Of a DNA stretch of 64,000 nt, positions 33,401 to 46,100 are shown piece after piece; position 1 is the first letter of the stretch; each line of letters opens with the position of its first letter. Position numbers and translations under genes: made by a program. Below the pieces are notes generated by a model. The model did no database searches and was not told the origin of the DNA. It saw only the letters and a program-made list of their open reading frames with translations. Source of the DNA: Haematococcus lacustris (taxonomy: Eukaryota; Chlorophyta; Chlorophyceae; Chlamydomonadales; Haematococcaceae); contig JASKMD010000017.1 in assembly GCA_030144725.1 (NCBI GenBank), positions 3,590,416 through 3,654,415 of the forward strand, in the 5' to 3' direction.

Positions 33401-35651
33401 TCCTCAGCAATCATTCTAAACATGGCCTAGTCGATTGCCTTTTGTTTCAAGCCAAGTGGGCAGGGGTCGGCAGCGTCCTAGGCTAGTCGAGAGCAGCTAT
33501 TCAGCAGCCATTCCTGGCAGGTGCTAGAGAGGGTGTCACATCACACCCCCCTCTGCCTGGTTCCTTGCCGCACTGTCCCCCTATGTCCCTTCCCCTCCCC
33601 CTTCTGCCTACAGGTTGACGGTGACACCAGCACCAACGACTGCGTGATCGGGCTGGCCAGCGGGGCCAGCGGGGCGCCCCTCATCACGGACGCCACCAGC
33701 CCCCAGGGCCAGCAGCTCGAGGCAGCACTCACAGCACTGCTGCAGGTGCGCCAGGCAGCAGGGTGGAACCCCTAGACCCCAGCATGCTCCATGACTGGCT
33801 GGGCAGGGGTAGGCAGGCAGCCTCTGATCCTGGAGGTCAGGGGCGGCCTGCTGGCTGCTGGCTGCATGGCTATAGGCAATAGGTGCCAGGTTCGAACCCC
33901 CATGCGGCACCCTGTCTTTTGTGGGCGGATCAGCCTACAGCAGGTGGCAGCAGGTGGCAGCTTCAAACGGTCTTCCACACGGCGGACGTTTGTGGCTGGG
34001 TGTGTCCAGGAGGGCTTGAACCCCGTCGCTCTCTGCCGCAAACACTTTGTGGTGGCGTAAAGTGTGCAGGCTCCTGACCTGTTGCCTGTGCAGGACACAC
34101 CACCTCTGGCTAGGGTGCCGCTGCCTGAGGTCTCTAGCCTCCTTGCTCCCTTGCTGCTCCTGGGTGTGCAGGGGCTGGCCAAGGCCATTGCGTGGGATGG
34201 TGAGGGCGCCACCTGTCTAATGGAGATTCTGTGCGTGGGCGCACGCACCGACGCTGAAGCCCGCCAGGTGCCTAGCTGCAACACTCTAGGCCCAGCCTGG
34301 CCACTGTCTGTTCCCTAGCTGTGGTGTGGTGTGGTGTGGTGTGTTGAGCCCAGCAGCATGCAGCACACTCTAGCCATAAGAGCCCTCCCCTGCATGTCCA
34401 GCCACCCTTGGGCGCTGCTCCCAGCCTTATGATGCAGGCTGCCTATGTTTCCACTGGGCACCTTTGCCTCAAACCAGCACCTGGGCAGGGGTGAAACCTG
34501 CACCTGGCATGCAGCACCCCCCACTCCCCTGAACCCTCCCTTCTTATCAACCCATCATGCCCAGCAGCATGCAGCATGCACCCCGGCCCACAGGGCCCTC
34601 CCTGACCTGTTTACCCTTGTCTGCTGATCTGGGCTGTCATCATGGCTGCTGCTCCCAGCGTAGCACCGCAAGCTGCCTTGTTCCAGTGCAACCTAACCAT
34701 TCTGGCATCATCTGATCCGAAGCACAGGCCACAGCCCCATCATACCCTGGGTGTGGTGATGAGCTTGACGTGCCCTGTGCCCTGAAGGGCTTGACTGAGT
34801 TGGCAGTGGACAGGGTTGGTGTAAGTTCCATGCAGCTTGTGTGGCTCAATGCCGCAACCCAATCATGACATTGACTCAGGCTGAGGCTCGCAGGGTTTTG
34901 ATCCCGGCTCGGGCCTGACCTGGCTCTTGATGCGGAGTCTGAGCTGCTCTGTCCACAGGTAGCTCGCAGCGTGGCAGGCTCACACCTTGCCAAGGCTGCC
35001 ATCTTTGGCCATGACCCCAACTGGGGCCGCCTGGCTGCTGCCGCCGGCTACTCAGGCGTGCCCTTTGACCAGAATGAGCTGGGGGTGCAGCTGGGCAGCC
35101 AGGTGCTGATGGAGAAGGGGCAGCCCCTGGCGTTTGACAAGGCTGCGGCTAACAAGTACCTCAAGGTCAGCCCTGCTGCTACATGCTGCTCTGAAACCTT
35201 CCTAAGCATTGCTTGTTTGTCACACAAAGGATACTGCCAGCAATCGCTGCCGCGACCTTGCTGCTTGCTGGTGCCTCTTATAGGCTTGTCCCTTGTTGTG
35301 TTCTGCGCCCGCCCGCCCGCCGCCCGCCCACCCGCCTACCCGCTCGCTCGCCCGCCCGCCCACCCGCTCGCTCCAAGTCCTCTGAATGTGTGGTGCGCAG
35401 GACACGTGTGGGGTGCATGGCACGGTGAACATCAAGGTCACTGTCGGCAGCGGCCCAGGCAGTGGCTACGCGTGGGGGTGAGTGCGACCCCTTTGTTCCG
35501 TCACTTGTCGCTTTGTCTGCAGCGCGTGCAGCGCTTCGCGACGTCATGCGCGGGAAACAAGACTGTTGCTTCCCTGGGTTGTCTCCCTCATGATTGCAGG
35601 TGCGATTTAAGCTACGACTACGTCAAGATCAACGCAGAATACACTACATAA
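30418..35651 (+). CDS. argJ: Arginine biosynthesis bifunctional protein ArgJ (glutamate/ornithine N-acetyltransferase), plastid
   Basis: ArgJ moves the acetyl group from N-acetylornithine to glutamate and so recycles acetyl groups in arginine synthesis. Exons: 30418-30481, 30977-31084, 31394-31557, 32139-32268, 32518-32637, 32994-33196, 33614-33745, 34172-34267, 34959-35165, 35401-35477 and 35600-35651; 450 aa. Exon 1 ([20 protein letters not shown]) looks like a plastid transit peptide and is the least certain part. Diagnostic segments: [19 protein letters not shown], then the self-cleavage/nucleophile site [10 protein letters not shown] with Thr231, then [20 protein letters not shown], and the C-terminus [16 protein letters not shown]. 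Intron 5 contains a 200-bp CCCCA array. The length and end match the family well. Confidence 0.95.
31108..31152 (+). repeat. (GGCCCC)n hexanucleotide array in ArgJ intron 2
   Basis: About seven perfect units of ccccgg lie within the intron 31085-31393. The array is C-rich on the transcript and G-rich on the template. Confidence 0.9.
32731..32937 (+). repeat. (CCCCA)n pentanucleotide array in ArgJ intron 5
   Basis: About forty units of ccacc in rotation, with a few G interruptions near the right end, fill much of the intron 32638-32993. The template strand is a GGGGT array with quadruplex potential. Confidence 0.95.
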
Positions 35652-35924
35652 TGTGACGCGATACCAGGCACCTTGTTCTGCTGGTAAACCACTGTCTTGT
35701 TGTCGCCGCTGTCTCGGACGGTTGAGATCGAAATAAAATACAGGCAGATGCTAGACTGGATAGCTTGTGAAAGCATGTCCAAGCATGACTAAGTCTTGTC
35801 GCGTTGCATCGGTATTGAGTAAGCCTTGCAGTTGGATTCGTGGCCGATCACACTGGTCATTGATGGGTAAAGACACTGCAATTGACTCAGTCTATTGTCG
35901 CAGTGTGTTAGCCAACTCACAGCT
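35652..35924. other. Short spacer between ArgJ and a secreted-protein gene
   Basis: About 270 bp in tandem orientation. An aataaa lies at 35731, but it need not be functional in an alga. No gene is supported. Confidence 0.4.
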
Positions 35925-36414
35925 ATGGTGGTCGTATCTCGTAAGCGCTCGGCGCGCGTCGTCTCATCTCTGGCGGCCGCGCTGCTGCTCTTCTGCCTGG
36001 CCATAGCCTGTGTGCAAGGTGGGAGGAACACCTTAAGCCTTGGTGTCAGGTTGTCGCCCTAACTTTGCGCCGTCGGCGAACTGTATTGGTTGAGCGCGAG
36101 CAGCTGCCCGCCAATCAGCGTCTTGGATAGCCTGTGCAGCAGGCCCGCCGCTGTAGAGATTCTTCGTATTCATTGTTTGGCCGGATGTGCCGAACACCGC
36201 AGGTCGATCGCTGAGCGATTCGCCTTCAGCGACGTCGCGTGGCCTGCGTCAGCTCGTTCCGCGTACCGACACACCTTTGCTGGACAGGCAGAATCTGGGC
36301 GGCGGCTTGTTCAAGGGCGGCTTGCTTCGCAACCTCACCGAGGGCGGCTTGTTGAGCCGAGGGCGCAATCGCACCCGGCTTGGTCTGCTTGGAGGCGCGG
36401 GCCTCGCGGGCTGA
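35925..36414 (+). CDS. Small secreted Gly/Leu/Arg-rich protein, unknown function (101 aa)
   Basis: Exons 35925-36018 and 36203-36414 join at phase 1. Exon 1 gives a signal peptide: RKRSARVV followed by SSLAAALLLFCLAIACV, likely cleavage after VQG. The mature part is about 68 aa, basic, and ends in a Gly/Leu pattern with LGGGLFKGGLLRNLTEGG and LGLLGGAGLAG. Such amphipathic Gly-rich segments occur in membrane-active peptides, but that is only a resemblance. The gene plan matches 27768-28352, although the mature sequences are not alignable by eye. Confidence 0.55.
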
Positions 36415-36427
36415 GAAGTGGTATGGC

Positions 36428-36570
36428 ATTACCCTCGTCTAGCCTTAGAAGACCTTGGAGAGTCCTGCACAGCCGCAAGTTGGCTACCAGCCACAGCCGT
36501 TGCAGAGTCTAATCGTCTAGCCTTGGAAGACCTTGTTGATTGGTTACAAGCCATAGCCGTTGCAGAGTCT
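36428..36570 (+). repeat. Two-copy direct repeat downstream of the secreted-protein gene
   Basis: The unit cgtctagcctt(a/g)gaagacctt ... agcc(a)atagccgttgcagagtct occurs twice in tandem. A related piece is at 63165-63230, inside the bracketed insertion there. Confidence 0.7.
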
Positions 36571-37333
36571 GATTGTGGACGTGTGGATATATGTGTGTAG
36601 ACATGTGTGTGGACACGTGGACTTTGATTGCATATTTCAGTGCATTCCAACATGTTAAATAAACATATTGCACTCCTTTGTGTGCGTATCAGAGCGTAGT
36701 CAGTAGCGCACCACATGTTAAAATGCGTTTGTTTGAGAGCTACTGTGCACTTTGTGGAACAACTATATTGACAGGAGCAAGACCGGGAACGTGAGCATGT
36801 TTATTTGCTTAGCCTGTGCATGTAGCATTGAGCTTGTATTGAAAGGCTGTATGTAAGGCTGCACCATAGAAGCTGTTTGAGCTTGTTTGGCTGTAAGTAA
36901 GGCTGCAACATAGGATCCAGAGTTTGTTGCTCACCAGACCATTCCCAGAGTTTGTTGCTCACCAGACCATTCCCGAGCCTCAACACCAGGCAGCCCTGTT
37001 TGAATGATTGTGGGTTTGGCAGAGCTGCCCTCTACCCACCTGTGCAGCTCCAGCTCAGCAGTGGGGTTGGGGACATAACAAATACATGATGGGCAGAGCA
37101 GGTCACCAGCTAGCTAGGCGTGCAGGCAGCAGACAGACCCCCAGCAGGCAGCAGCGGGTGCAGCAGGCAGGCAGGCAGGCAGCCTCGCTTTCACCGCACC
37201 GTTAGGAGCAAGAAAGAGGGGGTCTTGGCTCACGTGGGTAATCAGGGCTGATGGTCAGCACCTTGTCACATTGGTGCACATGGAGTGCCACATGCTGTTT
37301 AGAAAGCGCAACACCTCGCGGCACATTGACTTG
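36571..37333. other. Repeat-bearing intergenic region
   Basis: A 28-bp tandem pair (cagagtttgttgctcaccag plus agaccattcc) lies at 36918-36974, and a two-copy ggctgtatgtaaggctgca repeat at 36845-36910. No gene is supported. Confidence 0.5.
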
Positions 37334-37345
37334 GATGAAGCGGAC

Positions 37346-37664
37346 CAGCCCCCTTGTCCCTCACTAGGGCCTCCATTTGAGCCGGATCAGTAGTACCCAC
37401 TAGTAGCCACTAGCGGGAATACTAGTGGGCAGTAGTGACCCGACTCAAATGGTGTTAATGGGCTGTGTGGAGTATACCCAATGCACACGGAAATGGTGCA
37501 CGAGTACCTACCACCGGGGCCCAGCCCTACGCTTGCCGCGCTTTGGCTGCCCTGGCACAGGTGGGGTAGGGGGCTGCTGCCACTGCTCTAGCCATCTGCA
37601 CACATAGCTCCCAGCCCTGGGTCCCTCACCGCATTGACTAGCTCCTGGTTATACGCAGCGTCGC
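37346..37664 (-). mobile_element. Family A 3'-end element carrying a host exon fragment
   Basis: GATGAAGCGGAC occurs at 37334-37345 and 37665-37676, bracketing 319 bp. Read on the minus strand, the insert starts with a fragment (about 37655-37610) of the last exon of the 1503-aa gene (match at 38487-38535). It continues with a family A RuvC-I-exon fragment (37610-37515, match at 54300-54210), the 80-bp foldback and the terminus ctagtgagggacaagg. The element therefore has a standard 3' end and a chimeric 5' part. Confidence 0.65.
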
Positions 37665-37729
37665 GATGAAGCGGACAAGCACCACCAAGCAAAAGCAGCG
37701 CTCGCAACCTACCTGCTGTGGCACATTAA

Positions 37730-37880
37730 TGCTCCTCCCCTCTTGAACTGTCATCAGCTTACATCAGTGCAGGTTTGTCATGCCAACCTCACGGAGGTCA
37801 GGCAACAGTGTAGGTGGAAGGCGCTCATGCCATGTGTGCAGAATGCCATAACTGCATACAGACAAGACACCGCCCCTAGT
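37730..37880 (+). ncRNA. Family A 3' structured segment (variant b), shortened
   Basis: The core catcagcttacatcagtgca is followed by a rebuilt apical hairpin ACCTC-ACG-GAGGT (37786-37798). Then ggtcaggcaacagtgtagg and the terminal cccctagtgagg are kept. The stem is thus conserved by position while its bases differ from every other copy. Confidence 0.5.
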
Positions 37881-38443
37881 GAGGAGACCTGATTATGCTT
37901 CTGCGTTGGTACTGGTTGCCCGCTGGGCTGGTGAGGAGGTGCTGCCAGCTATCTATCTACTAACTGCTACATGCTACATGCAAAAGATGTGCAAACCCTA
38001 GTCATGTGAGACAATAGTACAATGATGCTCACGAGCAAGGTGCGTGACGCTATGACTGCTACTCTGCTCATGATGGTCCACTACAGGGACGTTATGCAAC
38101 GCCTGAGCCTGTTGCACAACTGATCTGAACAGCTGTCTAAACCTGCCTACAACAACGGCTTGTGCTGTCGCCATCACATTTATAAGGCGGCATTTAGAAG
38201 GCGTCACAGCTGTCCCCAAGCCCACCGCCTTCCTGCTGGTGCTATGCCTGACCCTACTGGCCTACTGACCTATGGACCGATTGAACAGGTGTGGATGAGG
38301 TGGAACAGCCAATGTAGCGACCAGCAAACTGGTTGGGTCCTGAGCCAGGCAGAAGGAGGGCTTACTGCCATGTCCTGGTTCCAGCCAGTGGGACGGCAAT
38401 GGCGCATGCAGGGTGCCCCCCAAGGGCGCATCATCGCACCTGG
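37881..38443. other. 3' flank of the 1503-aa gene with repeat debris
   Basis: 37930-38050 shares ctacatgc and tgctcacgagcaaggt sequences with 26290-26400. No gene is supported. Confidence 0.4.
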
Positions 38444-41400
38444 TCACGGTAGCGTTGCCTTGAGCTGCATCAGTGCGGCCCCCAGACCTGGGTCCCTCAC
38501 CGCATTGACTAACTCCTGGTTGATGCGCACTGCCAAGCCCAGCGACTGCACCGCCGCGCGGGCCTCCCGGTCAGCCTCTGCCAACACCTCCAGCTCCCGG
38601 GCTGCTAGACAACCCAAGTCGGCCATGGCGGCCAGGATGGCGGGCTCAACCAGCCGCCCCTTGCTGGTGGAGTCGCTGGTCATCACCTGCAGGTCAAGAC
38701 ATGGGGCACAGACTACCTGGACTTCGATCCGCCACACCCTCACTCATAAACTTCACCAATTTCAAATCGATTTAACCTGAATGAGCCTGATCCAGCCTGA
38801 CCTGACTCTGATGTCTGTCCCTTGTGTTTGATTCCCAGGTGCTGTCTGTCCCAGATGAGTGCAAGCCAGTGAGCAGGACTAGAGTGGGGCTCACGGAAGG
38901 GGAGTGATGTGGGGTTTGGGAGGTGGTGGTCGGGGAGGTTGGGTGGGCAGCTGTCCAGGTCACCTGATGCAGCTGGCGGGGCACGCTCCACAGCGCCCGA
39001 GCCAGCGCCTGCGCGACCCCCTGCTCCGTTTGCATGTCCACAATGCCGTGCTCTACCCCGGCGAGGGCAGCCGCGTGATTGTGCAGGGCCACTGTCTTGT
39101 CGAGACGCCGCAGGTGAGACTCGACTTGGTCCGCGTGCAGCTTCGCGACTGCTTTGCGCAAAGGCGGCTGCGTAACGACATAACTGAGCGCGCGCATGAT
39201 GACTGGCTTCGCACCAGCTGAGACGCTGCGGTGATCCGACTCCAGCAGCTGTAGCAGGTCATTGAACGCGCCTGCCGCAAGGGCCGCTTCCACCACACTG
39301 ACCCAAGCTGGCGAGGGGTCGGGGCGCGGCTCGTACGGCTGGAGGTCTGGGGGCTGCCCGACGAGCAGCAGCGCGGACAGCAGCCGAGCAGCCTGGTGCC
39401 GTGCAGGGCGTCCAATGTTGAGATCGTTTGTTAACGACACCACCGTGGCCAGCAACGACTTGTCCGACGCGACAGCTGCCAAGGCCTCTGCACAGGGAAG
39501 GACAATTGCCAGGTTTGACGGAGGTTCCTGGCGGCCACGCTTGAGTTGTGCCCGCTCGATTCGCGCAGTGAGATGTGGAGTGTGCACCACAATAAAACAA
39601 GGGCGGTGCTGGTGCTGGGGTCGGGGCAAGTGCAGAGGGCAGGGGGCAGTGGCAGGGCCAGGGGCGTCGTGAGTTGTTGCAGGATGTGGCTTCAGATAGG
39701 AATGCCTCACCCGGGTGGTATCGGCCAATGCTGACGAGTGCGCGAGCAGCCTCCTTCTGCGCTGCCAATCCCGCCTCCGATGGCCTAGAGACTCCGGGCG
39801 ATACTGCCGCTCGGTCTTTGCCCAGAGCTTTTTTCCCGAACCGCCCTCGGGCCGTTGAGGACTTGCGCGGGGGCGTTGCCGGCCCACGATCTGTGCTCCA
39901 CTGTGCCTTGTGGGATGGCTGCGGCAGCCTGCCCGCGGCAAGCAGGTGGAGCAGCGCCGGCAGCATCCCCGACTGCACGTACACTTTAGCGTAGCTGTCT
40001 GCCTGCTGCATGGCAGGCACAAACCAGCTGAGGTGGTGTACAGGTGGTGTACAGGGAGAGTGGAGCCGTAGAGCCCCAGGGCTACAGGTTGTGCAATGCA
40101 CTTACACAGGGCAGTCAGGATGGCAGTGTTGCATTGGAGGCGTGCAGGACTTCATTACAGCCAAGGTTGCTGCTGCTGCCATGTTCATGACATGCGGCTG
40201 CTAGGTGAGGGGCAGGGTGCCAGGTCCAGGCTGTTTCCTTGGGCTGCTGCTTATGCGGCTGTGCTGTGCTGTGCTGTGTTGTGCTGTGCTGTGCTGTGCT
40301 GTGCTGTGTTGTGCTGTGCTCCTCCTCATGAGAGCTATTCAGGGCTGAGGACTCTTACAATTAGGCTGTCAAATGCTACATGCTGCTTGTAAGCAAGGTG
40401 ATGTGCGTGGCACTATGGTACCTGCTTTCACTGCAATCTGCCTCTCTTTCCAGGTACCGGTCATGCAAGGACGTCGGCCTCAGTTGTGTAGACGTCAGCA
40501 TGGCAGCGCTTCGGGGTTACGCACCTTCGTGTAGCCCAGCTCGGCAATTTCCGCGACTGCTCCGGCCAACAGCTCCACGTCACCTGGCTCTCCCGCTTGC
40601 ATGCATCCCGTCCAGCAGCGCATGAGATCGGGTAGGTGTGACAGAAGCCTGGCAGGGGGCAGGCTTGCGAAGCCCAGCTTAACCTCTGGGTCTTGAGCTG
40701 CCCATTGCTCTCTTTGTGCGGCACTAAGGCTAGAGTAGGCTGGGCCGGACGCGAGGAGCAGCGCTGCGGACCGCGCCAGGCCGCGACTGGTTACTCCTAG
40801 CAGTGTGATGTGCGCGAGAGCCTGTGCCAGCTCTTCGGCCTGCCGCGACACCAGCTGGATCAGCGGGTTAGTAGCCTGCGGTGCCGCGTCCGGCTCCGTG
40901 CCCGCGTGTGGCGCACCGGCGTCTTGCCGGCTCAAGGTGACTTGGGGTGGGTTGGCTTCCTCACCCTCTACGGCGAGAGGATCGAAAGAGGCCGGGCATG
41001 GGGCTTGGCCAGGGGTGGGTGGCAGCGAAGGCAGGGAGCGGAGCTGGAAGGGGGTGGGAGGCAGGGAAGGCGATAGGGGCAGGGAGGGTGAGGGGGGCAG
41101 CACTGGGTAAGTATTGCTAGGGGTCTCTGGCGCTGCGGCATAGCTCATGGGGCCGGGCGGGGGACCGGGCATCAGCAGGATGGACGTGGACAGCAGACGC
41201 AGCAGAGTGGACGCCTCATCCAGCAGCGTGATGGTGTTGAGTCCACCGCCAACGCCCCCATAGCTGGTGTCCAGACGCTGCACTGCAGGTGGGGGTCAGT
41301 GTTGTGCGGCATTGCAGTGAGATAAGAATGCAACGTCCTAATGACAGTTGAAGATCAGCCTTGCATCACATGAAAATAGCGCGGCTTGAGCTGTTTGAGA

Positions 41401-43095
41401 CAGTGGACAAAGAACGACTTTTGTGGGGTGAGAAACACTGTCAACTGCCGAAGAGATCACTCACCAAAGGTACTGCGACTGCCTTCACTTCGAGGGGTGC
41501 TCTGCGTGTGGGAGCTCGCTGCCTGTGACCGCGCTTCAAAACCCCACCAGGCTGATGCCGCGACGCTGCCTGCCCCCGAGGAGGTGATCAAGCTCTCGCC
41601 GGCTACGCTGCCTGTGGCCACTGACTTGGCCGCAACACTCGCTGAGAAAGGGCGGGTGCCCAACACGTTACCGCCGCCCGTGAGGTTCTCCACCGCCCAC
41701 TTCACCCCAACACTGGTACTGGAAGATCGCGGGCGACCCACCACCCGGCGCAGCAACCTACTCAATGGCGATGGCGAAGGTGAGGACGCAGACGATGAGG
41801 TGGGGGGTTCGACACCCAGCTCCCGCAGCAGCTCGATGTTGGGGTTGCTCGGCTGCGCCAGACTTTTGAGGCAAGCTCCAAGCTTTGTGACCAGGCAAGG
41901 ACCTGGCTGCTGTTGGTAGTGCTGGTGTTGCTGAGAGATCCACGGGACGATGCCCTCTTCCCCCACCTCGACCACAAGCGGCCCAGGCGGCAGCAGCAGC
42001 GGTACCGGCAGGCTGCCGCACAGCTCACTGCCCTGCAGCTGCTCCTTACATCCGTCACCCTCCCCAGCACCTCCTGCCCGCTCCCCCCGGCCCACTGCCC
42101 CCGCTGCATCGCCCATGATGTCCCCGTCTACACCCTGCCTGCTGCCCTTGCGGACCGGTGACTGGGGTGGTGAGGTGGCGTCAGCAGCAAACTCGTCGGC
42201 AGTGGTGAGTGGGGACGTCAGGCTGGCCTGGCACTGAGCATGGGCTGAGGTCAGCGCCTGCAGCTGTAGGTCGGCCTCGCTGCCTAGCAGGGTGAGTCGC
42301 AGACTCAGCTCGGTCACACTACCACGAGATTTGGACAGCTCCTGACACACCAGACAAGTGGGCCAGGCAGCAGGGCTGGGCGGGGGTGGGGCCAAGGGGG
42401 GGAGGTGATGGGAGGCAAGGCTGTGCTTTATGGAGCGGTGCAGTGCAGAAGCAGGGTTGTGGGTCCTGGCTGTGTACATAGGCGGGCAAAAACATGGCAG
42501 CATAGTGGGAATCTCAGACTACCACCCACACACCCCAGGTGGGGTGGACGGGTGTGGGGCAGGCACACGCTGGGCAGCAGGTGGGATAGGCGATGCCAGC
42601 AGGGCCCTGGGTGCAGGTGCTATCGCAGTAGTACAGGGTGGATCAGTCAGCTGGGGCTGGACAGGTGGCGCCCCCTCTCCCCCCACACTCACTGCTGCCT
42701 CCTGTTTCAGCTGGATTGCCCGCTGCCGTATGTCGTCATCTGCCACGTCTGCAGCAGGGGCAGCAGGGGCAGCGGGTGCAGCAGCAGCATGGGCAGGTGC
42801 AGCAGCCGTTGCAGCACAGCAGTGACAGGGGCAGCGGTAGAGGCAGCATGTCTGATGGTGAGGAGTGGCATGCCTGCAGGGAGGTCTGCAGGGCCCCTTC
42901 TGCCAGCCAGGCTACATGCAAGCCCATCAGCACACCTGCCCTACCGGCTACCTGCTCAGCATATACAGGCCATGCAAGATTAGCCAGCCAGCCTACATGG
43001 TCAAGTAAGTGATCCAGGCTGACAGCACATCCCCACCCGCCCCTGCCACATCCCACATGGACCTGCAGCTAGCCAGCCATATGTGCCACTCATCG

Positions 43096-43174
<79 letters not shown>

Positions 43175-46100
43175 AACACACGCATGGTTCTCCCCACTAC
43201 CCATCCTGCTCTGGAAGAAGCTGGACTATGGTGGTAGACCTCGAGCTGACCTGACCACCCCAACCTCCAGCAATGCTAGCCCAAGACAGGACAAGGAGGC
43301 AGGCCAGGAGGGGGTGGCTGAGAAAGGGTGAGGGTGAGGAAGGGGGGTCCGAGGCTCAAGTGTGGAGGGTGTTGCTCGGCCTTCAGGGTTCCGGCCAGCA
43401 GCCCAGCAGCTGCTCTGCTGTCACTCACAGGCAGAGAGGGCGTTGAGCTCGGCCATGCGGTGGCGCTGCTGACCCAGATCCTTTGGGATATTCAGCATCA
43501 GGGCCTTGCGCACTCGCTTTGCCTCTTCCTGAACCTGTAGCCACAGTGGCAAGGCTAGTGAGGGCAGGGCGGGTGCAACAACAGGGTGGGGCAGGGGTGG
43601 AAGAGGAGGCAGGCGCGAGGGCAAGCAAGAATTGGATGTAGGAAGGCAAAGGAGCCAGGGACTGGGCAGGGATGCGGCAGCTGAGTTTGGCTTTGGCCCG
43701 ACACCCTAGGCTTGGGGAACCCAATGCCACAACCCCGCTGCCCCTGCCCGTGTGCCCACTGTATGTGCACGCACCGCCTTAGCCCGCACTCTCAGCCTGA
43801 CGTCCATGGCATGCAGCGCCGCCATGTCTGCCCGCAGCACCCCCAGCATTCGCTGCATCAGGCGGACCACCTGATCCGGCACCTCCATGTTGCGCAGCAT
43901 GGTAGCAGCCTCCAGCATGAAGCTCTCACACGCCTGAGAAGGCACGCAGCAAACAATGGAAATGCCTGTAGCAGATGGTTTAGCTGTGAGGGTAGGGGAG
44001 GCCAGTCCTCTTGAGGAAGCCCCCAGCCCCCTGGACCTCCTTTTCTACCACCTTGCAGATTTGTGCACACCGCAGCTCAGCCTGAACCCTCCTTATACTG
44101 CTCCTTGGTATCCCCCAGCAGCTCCTTCGTACACCCTGGACTTGCCTGGCCACTACCCTACCACTACCCTACCTGGCTGACTACCAGGTACCACTCCTTT
44201 GCATACCACCCCAGGCCCCTACCTTGGAATTGTGTGCACAGCGCAGCCCAGCAGGGACCAACCCTGCGGATAGCATTTGGGCGTGCAGCCGTGCGCGCAG
44301 CAGCAGCAGTCCTCCGTCATCTGGCGCAGCTGCTGCACCCATGGTGGAAGAAAAGAGCACGATGGTGTTGCGGTGAGGAAGCAAGGAGGGAGACGGGGGT
44401 TGGCATTGGCAGGTGTAGGGGAGAAAGAGTTGGGGCGTGGCCTGTGGCTAAGTCTGGCAACACCCTGTGACTGACTACTGGCCTGGGCCTTCTCCAGACG
44501 ACCTGGCAAGGCACTTGAGGAATGTCACAACAAGTGCCACAGCAACACTGGCACCACCATACAACACCAGCTGCATGTGCAGGAGCAAGTGAGGTCCCTT
44601 GTTCTCTCTCTGCATCGGATCCCTTGCTCGTGAGCACCTAGCTGTGGTCCAGGGTAGAGGTCAGGGATTGAGCTAGGGCCATGGCACCATCCATAGCATA
44701 CCTCATCATGAACCTATCCAAGCCACTGACCACTATTGGGTGGCGTGGGAGGCGAGGTGAGGAGCCACGTGAGCAGCTCAATAGCCCGCCTCAGGTTCAC
44801 CAGCTGGGGCATAGAGTGGCTGGCTTTGCCCTCTCTGGGAGAGGTGGCCAGTGTGAGAGGGAGTGAGCTTTTGCGTGACGAGCGCAAGGCGTCGGAGTGG
44901 GAGGGGGGCCGCAGCATCCGAGCAATGCATGCCACCAAGGCGGCAGCATGGGCTGCCAGCACGGCGCGGGACTGTTGGTGGCTGGCCAGGCAGCGGGTCA
45001 GCAGCCACTGCTCGTGCCGCAGCTCATCCTTCTGGTCCAGCAGCTCCTGCACCCACTCCTCCTGTGGTGAGGGAGGGAGGGGAGAGCTGGGGACTTGGGG
45101 CCGAGGAGCAGGGGCAGGGGCAGGGGCAGGAGCAGGGGCAGGGGCAAAGGGAGGGGCCAAGTCCAGGGCAAGGTCAGGGGGAAGGGATGGTCGAGGTGAG
45201 CCACTGCATACCTGCATGCGTCCCGAGGTACCAGCTGCGTCCAGCTGCTGCTTGATGGCCGCGAGCTGCAGCCGCAGGTCTCTCAGCTGCTGCTGCACCA
45301 CCGCAGAGGCTGCCTCCGCCTGCAGCAGGATGGAGCTCATGAGGCCGTCCACCTACACAAGCAGGTGCCAGGGTCAAGCCAGGCCAGGTGACAGGTCAGG
45401 CCAGGGTCAGGCCCTGCAGCCCACCTTGCCAGGCCAGGGTCAAGTAATCCCAGTTCCTGGTAGGGTCAAGACCAGGTCCAGCCAGGCCACCAGCCGTCCC
45501 TGTCACCGACACCAGCTAGGATCTGTGACTACCAGGTATCAGGATCGACCCCCAGACTTAACTGCTGCTCCTGCTGGCCTCCTGCCTTGCAGCAGTGCCA
45601 TGGCAGCCCTGAGGGCAGCCACTTACCCACCAGACCGCTCCTCTTACTCTTCACTACTGCAGTGCTATTCACTACTGCAGGGCAACCATTGGGGCCATGG
45701 GAGCCTCAGGGTAGTCAGCTACGCAACCATCACAGCTGCAAGCGCCTGAGTGAGGGGCAAGGGTTCGAACCTCTCCAAAGGGAGAGCTGCGGCTGTCCAT
45801 CCATGAACAAGGCTGACCTGACTACTCCATCCAACACCTGCTGCCTTCCATCATACCCCTGCTGCTGGCTGCCTGCCACCGTTCGACCTGCCGTTGTCCA
45901 CCCGGGGTCCGGCTGCTTTCCATGCTGCTGCCTGCTGAGCTGCTGACCTGAGTGGACACAGAAGCCAGGGCATGCCGCAGGTTGTCTGTCTCTACAGCCA
46001 CGTAGGATATCAAGCAAGCCACCATATTGGTCTCCAGCAGCTGCACCAGCATCAGCTTCTGATAAGACGTCTGCGGCAGCAGGGAGCCACCATGGTGCAA

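Noticed and set aside
40495..41283. Single-exon gene on the minus strand
   Set aside because: The reading is exon 14 of the helical-repeat gene; its first methionine is only an internal or alternative start and both ends fit splice sites.
44736..45749. 337-codon plus-strand ORF
   Set aside because: It is antisense to exons 7 and 8 of the helical-repeat gene and its introns, whose spliced frame is better supported.
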